This document shows positions 29,104 to 38,424 of a stretch of 64,000 bases of DNA, in pieces (position 1 is the first letter of the stretch; the number at the start of each line of letters is the position of its first letter). This stretch comes from Cylindrotheca closterium. Taxonomy: Eukaryota > Bacillariophyta > Bacillariophyceae > Bacillariales > Bacillariaceae. The notes under the pieces were generated by a model that saw only the letters and a list, made by a program, of their open reading frames with translations, did not search any database and had not been told where the DNA came from. The DNA is taken from contig CAKOGP040002424.1 in NCBI GenBank assembly GCA_933822405.4, positions 503,559-567,558 on the forward strand. Direction: 5' to 3'. A program made the translations under genes and the position numbers.

Positions 29104-32100
29104 ATGAAGAACTCCAGGAAACGAAGACGAGATAAACAACATAAAGCCCTCCCTTCAAACCACAACGACAAGGCGCTCTTTTCCACGATTGAGGCGTTGT
29201 TACCGCCCGAACAAGAAATTCTTTTGCTTGACCAGTTCATTGCAAAATACGCTCCAAACTTGAAAGTTGACGAATGCACGTTGAAACGATTTCCAACTCT
29301 GGTTCTGGCACCCTTGAATTCAATTGTGGTGTCCCCATCGCTTCGAAAGGTGGAATGCTGGGAACCACTTCCAGGTCTAGTGGACGATGTAGTTTGGTGT
29401 TTGGTCCAACGTCGAGATAAGTGGAAACGATTAAGTTGTGATGCTCGAAAACGAAAAGCAGATGAATCGTTATCGTCATCAACACGAGTGAAGAAGAGAA
29501 GGAAACTTTCCGATCAAATGGCACCTGATGGTCATGATCAAGAAATTCAGATAGAAAGTGGAAGGAACGTATTGGCCCAGGGGTATGCGGCTGAATCCGT
29601 TGAAGATTTGGCATCTTTTTCAAATCGTCACAATCATTTGTTTCAACCAATGCCAGTCACAATCACACCCCTTATGCGACCTGGGGTAGCTTGTTTTCAA
29701 CCAAATGACAAGGTATCCCTTTGTAAATCATCAATCACCTTCCAACAGCTACACGGGAGTCTTGGCGATGAACTGTTGCGGACCATCTTACTCCATACGA
29801 GGCTTTTTCTTCCACTGTCCGAGTTGCAGTCGCAACAGCCGGCAGATCAGGCTCGCAATGACTGCAAACACCAAGAGGAAAATTTCTTGATGGTGTGTGG
29901 GCCCCCTTTGTCTCAATGGGAAGGGAAAGCTGCAATCAAGGCAACTAGTGCTGATGACAGAAATCGCCCATCATTCAAGCGCCCACGATGGATTCAGCAA
30001 TGGGTACCAATGGACGACAACCACCACCACCCCAATGGTACACTGTCGCGACATTCCCTCTACTATTCGAGCTTCTACATTCCAAAAATTGGCCTTCCAA
30101 AGAGTCATGTCTTGCAACTTCAAACCCAGTCGTCGCCCACTCAGAACGGCGCCACTATACTGCTACGAAGAATGGTCATGTCAGATTCTTCAAAACAAGG
30201 GGGCAAGAAAACTACACAAGATAAGCGCAGGTGGATACGCGTGCGTCACTATGGCGTTGACCTGTGTCATCAAATATTACTGGGACATTCCAAATGCGAC
30301 TACGCTAGGCTCCTAAATCGTTACTGTGCGATCCCAGACACTGCGACGGCCATATCGACGAAAAGCAATCCAGCTATCCCAGCTGGTCAAGATGATCTAA
30401 TTACACTAGCTCACAGCCATGCAACGAACGAATCAGTCGCCTCCTTTCTGGTATCAGTATTGAAAGCCGTATTCCCAGCCAAATTTTGGGGATCTGGGGG
30501 CAACTTTGATTCTGTCGTCGAGTCAGTTCGTCATTTTGTGATGCTCCGGCGATACGAGAAGCTTGCCAACAAGAGGCTAATGCATGGAATCCGAATCACC
30601 AAAATGCCGTGGTTGGTAGGTAACAAGCGCGCTGGAACATCTTGGACCAAAGCTGATCATCAAGTTGTCACATCCTTAGCATTGGGAGTGCTCCGGTGGA
30701 TATTTCGAGGTTTTCTTATTCCGCTTTTGCGAGCATGTTTCCACGTTACAGAAAGCGAATTCGCGGGGAAACAGTTATTGTACTACCGGAAACCGGTTTG
30801 GTCCATTTTTCGTTCTCTATCCATGAAAAAGTTGCTTCGGAAACAATTCTTCCAGCTTTCGATAGCGAGAACAAGGCAATTATTGGTGCAACAACGAATG
30901 GGATTCTCTCAACTTCGTTTATTGCCAAAAGCGACTGGAGTACGCCCAATTTCGCAATTGAGCCGGTCACCTGTCTTTCCATTTTCGATGAACTGTAAGC
31001 CTGTTATGCGTGGAGACCTGGGGCGTAGAAGTTTACCAGGATCGCAAGAAGAATATTTTTCTGATCTTCAAAAAGGATCAATGAAATTGCTTGCAACAAA
31101 TAAGATACTTTCTGAAGCATTTCACATATTGAAGTACGAGTGCAGTCAACTCGCTCGACCTTTTGGCTTCGGACTGGCAAGTTTGTCCGACTTTTATCCG
31201 TTGTACCGTAATTTCATTCTTGGCTTGAAGAAGCCTAGGAAAAACTTGATGCTTCGCTTCGCCTCAGTGGACATCGAAAAATGCTTTGATAGTATCAATC
31301 AAGACCATCTGCTGAAACTTCTCAACGAGTTAATATCAAGGGATCGTTATTTCATTCAGCAATTCAATCAATTTTGTTTGAACAAAAATGAAGGCAAGTT
31401 GGAAACGAAGGTGAGGAAGATTGTTGATCCCAATCATCAGGATTGCCAGTCAATCTCAAAGAGCCTGAAGAATGTGATTTTTGATTCGAGAAATCGCAAT
31501 GTGATGTCAAGGATTAGGGTTATGGAACTGCTGACAGAACACCTTTGCAGCAACTTGGTTGCGGCAAATGGGCGATATGGAAAACGGGCTTTGCTGCAAA
31601 GTGGGGGAATTCCTCAAGGAAGCACTCTTTCAACGTTGCTGTGCAATCTATATTATGGTAGCGTGGAAGATTCCTTGTTTCAAGGCATGCAGAATTCGGC
31701 GAGCCTTATCACCAGGCAGGTCGACGACTTCCTCTGTATATCAACAGAGAGCGACTTTATTCACGAGTTCGTTGATCGAATGGACAAAGGAAATGAAGCA
31801 CTTGGAGTGAAGGTAAACAAAGGCAAAACACTTGTGAGCCACCTCGCGGAAGCCAGGATGACGCATAGTATTTTTGGCGACAGTCTATTTCCTTGGTGCG
31901 GGATGCTTTTTGATACTATGACTGGCGAGGTATCTATGGATTATACAAGATTTCACGGGGGCATAGCACGGGATAGCCTGACTGTTCGCAGAGAAGGAAA
32001 CGAAGGAAGCGGGCTACGGTCAAAAGTGAAAAGTTTTATTCTTCCGAGATGCATCCCCATACTCTTTGATTCTGCGATCAATTCGTTCGAAAAAGTTGTT

Positions 32101-32484
32101 GCCAACTTTTATCAGACGATGCTCTATGGTGCCATTAAGATGGCTGAATATTTGAGGAGCAGTCAGTTGATGCAATCATCAAATCCGGAATTCTTGCTCA
32201 AGTTGATTGATGACGCTGCTGACTACGCGTTGAGCGAGATTAAGACAAACTTAAAACGACAGCAACAATCAGGGAGATCATGCAATTTCGCGCTGAAGAA
32301 AAAGACAGTATGCTGGATCACGTGGCGGGGGTTCCATGATATATTCTCACTTCTCCAAGAGTTCCATGAGTTTAGCACACTGATCAATGCACAACTGGCT
32401 TACAAGACTCCATGCCCAAGGCTGGACATTATTTTGGAAAAGGCATATGAACGGTTCGATGTATCAAATATGATTAGTTTCTAG
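29104..32484 (+). CDS. TERT: Telomerase reverse transcriptase
   Basis: Single exon, 1126 aa. The TRBD is visible about 440-570, including YYRKPVWSIFRSL, the telomerase-specific T motif (family F-[YF]-x-R-K-x-x-W). RT motifs follow in order: motif 1 LRLLPKATGVRPI (about 604), motif A VDIEKCFDSI (about 722, first catalytic Asp), motif B' GGIPQGSTLSTLLCNLYYG (about 833), motif C RQVDDFLC (about 872, the VDD pair), motif D GVKVNKGKT and motif E PWCGMLFDT. A long insertion between motifs A and B' (IFD region) is present, as expected for TERT and not for retroelement RTs. The N-terminal about 430 residues, where the TEN domain would lie, are weakly conserved with a basic RVKKRRKL cluster that may be a nuclear signal. 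The absence of introns contrasts with animal and plant TERTs. Confidence 0.97.
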   Translation: MKNSRKRRRDKQHKALPSNHNDKALFSTIEALLPPEQEILLLDQFIAKYAPNLKVDECTLKRFPTLVLAPLNSIVVSPSLRKVECWEPLPGLVDDVVWCLVQRRDKWKRLSCDARKRKADESLSSSTRVKKRRKLSDQMAPDGHDQEIQIESGRNVLAQGYAAESVEDLASFSNRHNHLFQPMPVTITPLMRPGVACFQPNDKVSLCKSSITFQQLHGSLGDELLRTILLHTRLFLPLSELQSQQPADQARNDCKHQEENFLMVCGPPLSQWEGKAAIKATSADDRNRPSFKRPRWIQQWVPMDDNHHHPNGTLSRHSLYYSSFYIPKIGLPKSHVLQLQTQSSPTQNGATILLRRMVMSDSSKQGGKKTTQDKRRWIRVRHYGVDLCHQILLGHSKCDYARLLNRYCAIPDTATAISTKSNPAIPAGQDDLITLAHSHATNESVASFLVSVLKAVFPAKFWGSGGNFDSVVESVRHFVMLRRYEKLANKRLMHGIRITKMPWLVGNKRAGTSWTKADHQVVTSLALGVLRWIFRGFLIPLLRACFHVTESEFAGKQLLYYRKPVWSIFRSLSMKKLLRKQFFQLSIARTRQLLVQQRMGFSQLRLLPKATGVRPISQLSRSPVFPFSMNCKPVMRGDLGRRSLPGSQEEYFSDLQKGSMKLLATNKILSEAFHILKYECSQLARPFGFGLASLSDFYPLYRNFILGLKKPRKNLMLRFASVDIEKCFDSINQDHLLKLLNELISRDRYFIQQFNQFCLNKNEGKLETKVRKIVDPNHQDCQSISKSLKNVIFDSRNRNVMSRIRVMELLTEHLCSNLVAANGRYGKRALLQSGGIPQGSTLSTLLCNLYYGSVEDSLFQGMQNSASLITRQVDDFLCISTESDFIHEFVDRMDKGNEALGVKVNKGKTLVSHLAEARMTHSIFGDSLFPWCGMLFDTMTGEVSMDYTRFHGGIARDSLTVRREGNEGSGLRSKVKSFILPRCIPILFDSAINSFEKVVANFYQTMLYGAIKMAEYLRSSQLMQSSNPEFLLKLIDDAADYALSEIKTNLKRQQQSGRSCNFALKKKTVCWITWRGFHDIFSLLQEFHEFSTLINAQLAYKTPCPRLDIILEKAYERFDVSNMISF

Positions 32485-32722
32485 AACTACTGTGGACACC
32501 AATATTATTTTCCGTTTGCTTCTCCAACGCTTTCAAGACGTCATTGCTTGGAAACAGGCAGCAAACTCGGAGGTTCCTTGGAATACGAAAACATATTTTT
32601 ACCAATAAGGAATATTTTTACCAAATGAATAAGGATTTTCGTCATTATTTACAACTTGAAAGTGTCAGGGGTACGCCTGTTAAAACGATTGAGCTAGTTT
32701 GTTACACTATTACAAACCTAGT
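32485..32722. other. TERT 3' flank and upstream region of BAH-ELM2-SANT gene
   Basis: 238 bp with a short direct repeat AATATTTTTACCAA (about 32589 and 32609). No gene is seen. Confidence 0.5.
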
Positions 32723-34357
32723 ATGAAAAGAAGGCGAAGCAATAGTAAGAGTGACGAGTCAGCTGATGAGCGCCCTTCATTACCTACCGACGAGAGCAGC
32801 ATTAAGGTCGGAGATTTTGTTGTCCTACGTGTTCAAGACCACCACATTATTACCACCAATGAGCCTGATCCCAAGATGATTGCTCGTGTTGAAGGAATAT
32901 GGACAGAGATTCATCCAGGAAAATCTCGCCCGATAACGAGATTTCGAGCCCGTTGGTTCTTGACGAAAGATCACGTGGAACGTTTGTTTCCAACCATTGG
33001 TTTGTCATCCAAGCTTTCGCCGTACGATCTCGTACTTACAAACCAGTGCGACAACAACGCTCCCGAAACTATCTGCGATAAGGTTCAAGTAATCTATCGA
33101 CGACCAGAATCCGATGAAAGACTCCCTCCTTTCCCGAATCGAAGTTATCTATGCCGTTATCAAATAGAATTCGGTCCTAGATCAAAAGATATTATTGTAA
33201 CACCTTATGATGGGGAAGAGGATCCCTTGGGCGCAATGCTAATCCAGGTTCGATTCGTGCCAAAGCCAGCCGCTCATTTACCTTTCCATCATGGAAATGC
33301 AGATAGTTCTGAAGGAGAAAGCGATGCCGACGATTCCGAGAACGTTGGTGGCAGAGCACATGTTGATGATGAGAAGATAGAACAAAGGAACATTCGTGTG
33401 GGTTCAAAGCACCAAGTAAATGTCCCGAGTTCAACGGCAGAATCCAGTGCTAGATCAAGAAACCCAACTTTAGTATGGAAAGCGAATGGCACCTCGCAAG
33501 ATTGTATACTCAAATTCTTGGAGCAATCTGCTTTAACTCTCAATTCATATCTTATTGCCAATCAATTAACAACAAACGATCCATATTCGCCCCTCCCATG
33601 GGAAGAAATGGAGAGGGTGACGAAAGCTGATGGATCAAATATGTTGCCAACTCTCTCTTCTCTATGTACATCATCGTCATTGTCCGGTTCGGTCAAGAGG
33701 ATGCTAAGAGAGTTTGACCTTGACGCTATGTTGATGGTATTGCATCAATCTGACTACAGTATTGACGAAGCACTGGAGCGAATTCAAAAGAAGCCTGAAG
33801 ATTTTCTGACATGTTGGACGCAAACAGAAAAGGATGCGTTCGATTACAGCTTTCAAAGGCATGCTGGGTCTTTGCGAATGGTATTCAAGCGGGTCAAAGG
33901 GTCCAAGAGTGCCCCAGACATTGTTGACTATCATTATCGGTTCAAGATCCCAGATCAATTTCGAATATTCCACAATGAAAAAAGAGATATGTCTGTTCGT
34001 ATGGTTGAAACAATGGAGTCCCGTCGTAACATAAACAGCACCATTCCAATAGATAATTTGAATGGCTGTAATGGAAAATCTCAAAAGAAAAAGAAAATAA
34101 ACGGCAACGGATGGCTTAGAACCAGTATAGCCGATGTGACTGGTGCCTTGCAAGAGCGGCGAATGGACGCCAAAACGTTACTACTCGAAATTGAGTCCGC
34201 TATTAGCCCCGAAAAGTATTTGCGACTGATGGATGTCATCACGGATTTTCATTGTAAATCGTCTGAAGAAGTCCTTCAAGAGGTGGAAGTAATCCTGGAG
34301 GGACATTCTAAATTGCAGGCTCAATTCATTGACTTTTTGCCTGACCATCTCAGATGA
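32723..34357 (+). CDS. BAH-ELM2-SANT chromatin protein with a Sin3-PAH-like C-terminus
   Basis: Single exon, 544 aa from the ATG at 32723. After a basic Ser-rich start, a BAH domain spans about 28-170 (KVGDFVVLRVQD, RFRARWFLTKDHV, ELV-type DLVLTNQCD, YLCRYQIEF). An ELM2 domain begins at about 222 (IRVGSKHQVNVPS; family I-x-V-G-x-x-[YH]-Q-[AV]) and ends near LHQSDYSIDEALERI. It is followed by a SANT domain (about 363-412, CWTQTEKDAFDYSFQRHAGSL, ending YHYRFKIPDQF). ELM2-SANT modules bind and activate class I histone deacetylases; BAH-ELM2-SANT is the order of animal MTA and RERE proteins. The last about 70 residues (YLRLMDVITDF ... VEVILEGH ... AQFIDFLPDHLR) read like a paired amphipathic helix of Sin3. 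No GATA finger is seen. Confidence 0.85.
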   Translation: MKRRRSNSKSDESADERPSLPTDESSIKVGDFVVLRVQDHHIITTNEPDPKMIARVEGIWTEIHPGKSRPITRFRARWFLTKDHVERLFPTIGLSSKLSPYDLVLTNQCDNNAPETICDKVQVIYRRPESDERLPPFPNRSYLCRYQIEFGPRSKDIIVTPYDGEEDPLGAMLIQVRFVPKPAAHLPFHHGNADSSEGESDADDSENVGGRAHVDDEKIEQRNIRVGSKHQVNVPSSTAESSARSRNPTLVWKANGTSQDCILKFLEQSALTLNSYLIANQLTTNDPYSPLPWEEMERVTKADGSNMLPTLSSLCTSSSLSGSVKRMLREFDLDAMLMVLHQSDYSIDEALERIQKKPEDFLTCWTQTEKDAFDYSFQRHAGSLRMVFKRVKGSKSAPDIVDYHYRFKIPDQFRIFHNEKRDMSVRMVETMESRRNINSTIPIDNLNGCNGKSQKKKKINGNGWLRTSIADVTGALQERRMDAKTLLLEIESAISPEKYLRLMDVITDFHCKSSEEVLQEVEVILEGHSKLQAQFIDFLPDHLR

Positions 34358-34491
34358 TAATTGATTTTGGAAGCTAATCATCATCCCTCTGGTGCTCGTA
34401 TTGTTGAAGGTTCAGAATAGAATGGACTAGACTACATTAGTATAACTCTAGTAGCGTCAAGAGTTTGTTGGCAGACGATCAATGACATCGT

Positions 34492-36015
34492 TTAAAAAAC
34501 AGATTCGGCGATTGTGACTTCATTTTGGTACACTTGTTCCAAAGGTTGACGTTGTCGGATAAGGTGTGCCTTTCCTTCGCGATCGACGAGAACTTCTGGA
34601 GCTTCTGGGAAGGAGTTGTAGTTCTTGGTACTCATTCCAGCGCAGTAGGCACCACTTCCATCCATGATCAAGATATCCCCAATTTCAGCCTTGCGAAGGG
34701 TTCGCTCTGACAAATCCTCTGGTTCACCGGGCTTGGGTGTCATGAGATCACCACTCTCACAGCAATGTCCAACAACGACAACATCCTCGGTCTCGGAACC
34801 AACATCTTCAGTCTTTCCAGATCCTGGGAAAACAGTAATTGGGTGGATGGCACCGTACAACGATGGACGCAGGACATCAGTCATTCCCGAATCCAACTTG
34901 AGGAAGGTGTGGCTTCCCTCTCCAGTGGTGAAAACCTTATCTTGAACGGTAGAAACCAAGGCGCCTCCCATGGCGACCAAGTAGGTTCCTGGTTCAATCT
35001 CCAATTTCAATTCCCGTCCAGTTTCGGCAGCGAATTCCTTAAAGGCTTCCGTGACGGGCTTGCCAATTTCTTGCAAATCAGTAGTTGGCTCGCCCTCATT
35101 ACGGCCAACCTTGTACCCTCCTCCCAAGTTGAGTGCTTCGACGGTATCCCAAATCTTGCAAAAGGAAAGAGATTTGACAGCCACTTGTTGCCAAATGGAT
35201 GGCTCACTTCCAGATCCAATGTGCGTGTGGATTCGTTCGACGGTCAAACCATACTTTTCGACAATGGCAGGAACCGTGCCGTCTTCGAGCAAGGTGTTCC
35301 AAATTCCAAAGGAAGAGGAAGGTCCTCCGACATTGGTCTTGGAAAAGGCAGTGGTGGATTTGGAGAAACCACCGGATCCGACACCAGGGTTGACACGGAT
35401 TCCAACCTTTTGGCCAGTTCCTGCAAAGGCTTCGCCGAATCGTTCCAATTGAGAAACAGAACTGACATTGTAAAAGATGGTGTGAGGGGGAAAATGAAAA
35501 TAAATGATCGATTTGCACACTTTGCATTCCATTCACACAATCACTTACCAAGCATTGACCTTGATTCCCTTCTTGACCAAATCGACAAAATCGGCAGGAA
35601 GCTCTTGGGTACTGAGACTAATGTTCTCGGCGGGAATACCAGCAGAAATGGCGCGCTTGACTTCGTATCCAGAAGAGGCATCAATGTGAATGTTCTTGGA
35701 GTTGAAGAATTTGAGGATGGAAGAGTTGGGACAGGCCTTCATTGCGTAACGGACGGTCAATCCATAGGCGTTGGGGAAGGCGAGGCAAGCATCGGCGGCT
35801 TCTTCGAGCTTTTCCAAAGAATAGGCGTAGACTGGGCTGCCTCCGGCAATATCCACACAGGCGGCGGCCGTTTCGGGAGTCAAGAAGACTGACTTAACAG
35901 GGTTGGCCATATTGAGTGCACTTTGAATACTGCTTCTGGAAGATGTAGGTGCGAATGCCGATGTGCTGGAAGAAAGGACCGATAGTGCAAGTAGGGCACT
36001 GGAAAGAACGCGCAT
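34492..36015 (-). CDS. lysA: Diaminopimelate decarboxylase, plastid-targeted
   Basis: Two exons on the minus strand: 36015-35549 and 35461-34492 (87-bp intron, donor GTAAGT, acceptor TGTCAG), giving 478 aa. The N-terminus is a signal peptide followed by STSAFAP (cleavage before Phe21), the classical diatom plastid import motif. The pyridoxal-phosphate lysine sits in RYAMKACPN (Lys93). Further group IV decarboxylase features are [33 protein letters not shown] (catalytic Cys from the partner subunit) and [22 protein letters not shown]. The enzyme catalyses the last step of lysine synthesis, meso-diaminopimelate to L-lysine, in plastids. Upstream sequence stays open in frame to 36273, but the ATG at 36015 yields the proper targeting signal. 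Confidence 0.92.
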
Positions 36016-36481
36016 GGTAGTTATTGAATTGTAGGTGTTGTATTTGGAGCGATGGGATGTGTAGAAGAAGTCTGTGCCAAATATGTGATCACAGTGAAGG
36101 TTTGGTGGAGAATGTAAGGAATTCAATTGTATCAGGTGGCTCAGGTTTGCAGAGAAGGCATCATCAAGGTTCAAGATGCGTGGTCCTCCAGAAATCAAAG
36201 TAATCGGATCAATCAACACGTCACCTGCAATTTGAAATTTCACAGACCCGAAAGAGGAGTGAGTAGCCCCCAATAATGAGAAAGATGCCCCCTAATATAG
36301 ATAGATGTCGCGCAGAAACCACGCGAAAGAATTCGGGACAGGATCCAAAATATCAGAAAAATCTGATACGAGTTCCGAAAAAGCGCCGAGAGCAAGAGAA
36401 GACGAGGTTCTTCGACTCTTCGACACACCATTCGTGGAATTCTAACACCTCCGCGTTGCCATTTTAATTGACATCGTTACC
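36016..36481. promoter_or_regulatory. Shared upstream region of lysA and unknown membrane protein gene
   Basis: 466-bp head-to-head spacer. It is purine/pyrimidine mixed with no recognisable gene; an open frame from lysA extends through half of it by chance or as 5' UTR. Confidence 0.4.
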
Positions 36482-37599
36482 ATGTCGACTACTAAAACAC
36501 CCTCCAAGGCCGACAAGACCAAAGAGGCCATTGAAAAGGTCTCCAAGTATGCCGAAGTCGCCGGTGAAAAGCTCCAAGAGTATGCCAAACCAGCCTTTGA
36601 CTTTCTTGTCCCCAAGATCCCCGTAGCCATTGAGTATTCCAAAAAGGCGATTGCGTTCTACAATGGATTGCCCCAGAACGAACTCAATCTTTTGATTGGA
36701 GCGGTCTACTGCTTCTTTGGTGGTTTGTATCCCGTCCTCTTTGCGGCCGCCATGGCAGCGGAATACGGAGGACGTCAAACCATTTACGAGGCCATTAAGG
36801 ATCTTGCCGAAGAAGCCACTATTATTATTGAGCAATCCAAGAAGGACGATGACGTAGATCAGGATAAGGATGGAATCAAGGATGTCAATCAAATTGAGGC
36901 AAAGGAATTCGTCCAGCGCAAGACATTGTTGGTCTTGCAAAAGATGAATCCTGAAAAGGTGGACACTGCCATGGCCTCCATTTACAAGGTGTGGTTGAGT
37001 GTGGCCGCAGTCTTGAGCATTCGATTTGCGCGCACAATTTCCTTTTCCTTGGCCATTGCTGATTTCTTGAATCGTCCTGTGGATCGATACATTTCTCCTA
37101 CTGTCCAGATTGCTATTCCGGATGAGTACGATCGTTGGGTTCCTGTTATTTTGGGATGGTAAGTACTCTATATGTTCTTTCTTAAGGAATGATGGATGGA
37201 TTGTTTGGTTTGCATATTTATATTTTTGCATGATTCTAATGCTTGTTATTTCTGCTTTTCAACTACTACAATACCAGGATCTCGAAATCGATTGCCATGT
37301 CCATTGCCTGGTGGTTGGAAACTCTCCGAAGTGCCTTTGCATCAGCTTTGAAGGGAGGTCTCATGATTTCTCGCTCCATTTACGATGAACTATTGGAACG
37401 CAAGATTGATTTGGGAGGTCTGGTGACTGAAAAGCACACCGATACCCGATTTGACGAATACATGAGCTATGGATTTGCCGCTTGGGGATTCTACTTTCAG
37501 TGGCGAATGGGATTCGGAATGCCATTTCCGTTCAATCTCATTTTGTGGCCTTTTGAATTTGCCGAATGGTTCATTCGATGGTCCATTACTTCGGCGTAG
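36482..37599 (+). CDS. Unknown multi-helix membrane protein with a TSP3/EF-like Asp loop
   Basis: Two exons: 36482-37158 and 37278-37599, 332 aa. The donor GTAAGT and acceptor TACCAG restore a Trp codon. I do not recognise the family with certainty. The N-terminal about 55 residues are Lys/Glu-rich amphipathic helix. Hydrophobic segments lie at about 72-95 (LNLLIGAVYCFFGGLYPVLFAAAM), 165-190 (VWLSVAAVLSIRFARTISFSL) and near the C-terminus (FGMPFPFNLILWPFEF). Between the first two is DQDKDGIKDVNQ, an Asp-rich calcium-loop-like motif in a loop. The regular pattern AIEYSKKAIAFYNGLP suggests a helical interface. It shares a divergent promoter with plastid lysA but carries no plastid signal. Function unknown. 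Confidence 0.75.
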
Positions 37600-38424
37600 A
37601 TATCTGATACATTACTGTATGTCAATCACGACAAATTACCGTATCATGATTGCATCACACAACTTCTATCATATTCAATATTCGTATAATACACGTTCAA
37701 TGTCTCTGGCAAAAACAGAAGAAAAATAAAACATACATAGGTCCTAGGGTACTACTTTTGATGCACATTGTGCTCAACAAGCTACCACAATGGAATCTAG
37801 TAGTGGTGGTACAGTACAATGGTAGTGGTGGTACAATACGAAACTTCACTTACACGCGTAATAAAATAAAAAAGCAAGATCTGAATGACATCACGCAATC
37901 TCAAATCACACAGCACGAAACGCCCCAAAAGCAGATTTCGGATCGAGATTTCGTGACGCATGACCAGCGCGTGACAATTGAAATATCTCGCATTCGGACG
38001 CGTGCCGACCCGGCAATGATTCAAAACATCGTGGTGCGCGGGAGATTTCTAGACAAGATTGCATGTGTTACCAGATACAGGAAATTATTTTAATAGCATC
38101 TGAGATATTAATACCTCCAACAGCTTGCTTGTTGTACGAGAACAAACCTGGATACAGAAGGTACTCCCAAAGGAATCACAAGCCAACAGCAATAACTTTG
38201 AGATTTCGAAGGATCCCTGCAGCAGCTGGATCTTCATATCGGACTAAGAGCAAAACAAAAGACAAACGATAACGCTCCTGTGATTGCCATCTGGTTGGAG
38301 TTGAATTGGAATCTTTCAATTTTTAGGTTCGTACTCACCACCCAAAGGCTTACTGTTTGAATCCCACCAACGGCAAGTAGAGAGCGATTGATATTCCAAT
38401 CCAAATCTTCTGCCAATAAAGGTC
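37600..38424. other. Intergenic stretch
   Basis: 825 bp with no supportable gene. A short direct repeat GTAGTGGTGGTACA (37799 and 37822) and TACTGTA/TACAGTA heptamers at about 37614 and 37812 are the only structure noticed. Confidence 0.55.

Noticed and set aside
31511..31522. TTAGGGTTA telomere-like string inside TERT
   Set aside because: One and a half repeat units in a conserved coding frame are expected by chance and too short for an interstitial telomere.
29104..32484. Retrotransposon reverse transcriptase instead of TERT
   Set aside because: The T motif, VDD motif C, motif E and the insertion between motifs A and B' are telomerase features; no integrase, RNase H, gag or terminal repeats lie nearby.
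34765..35892. 375-codon open frame antisense to lysA
   Set aside because: A shadow of diaminopimelate decarboxylase codons; no independent signal.
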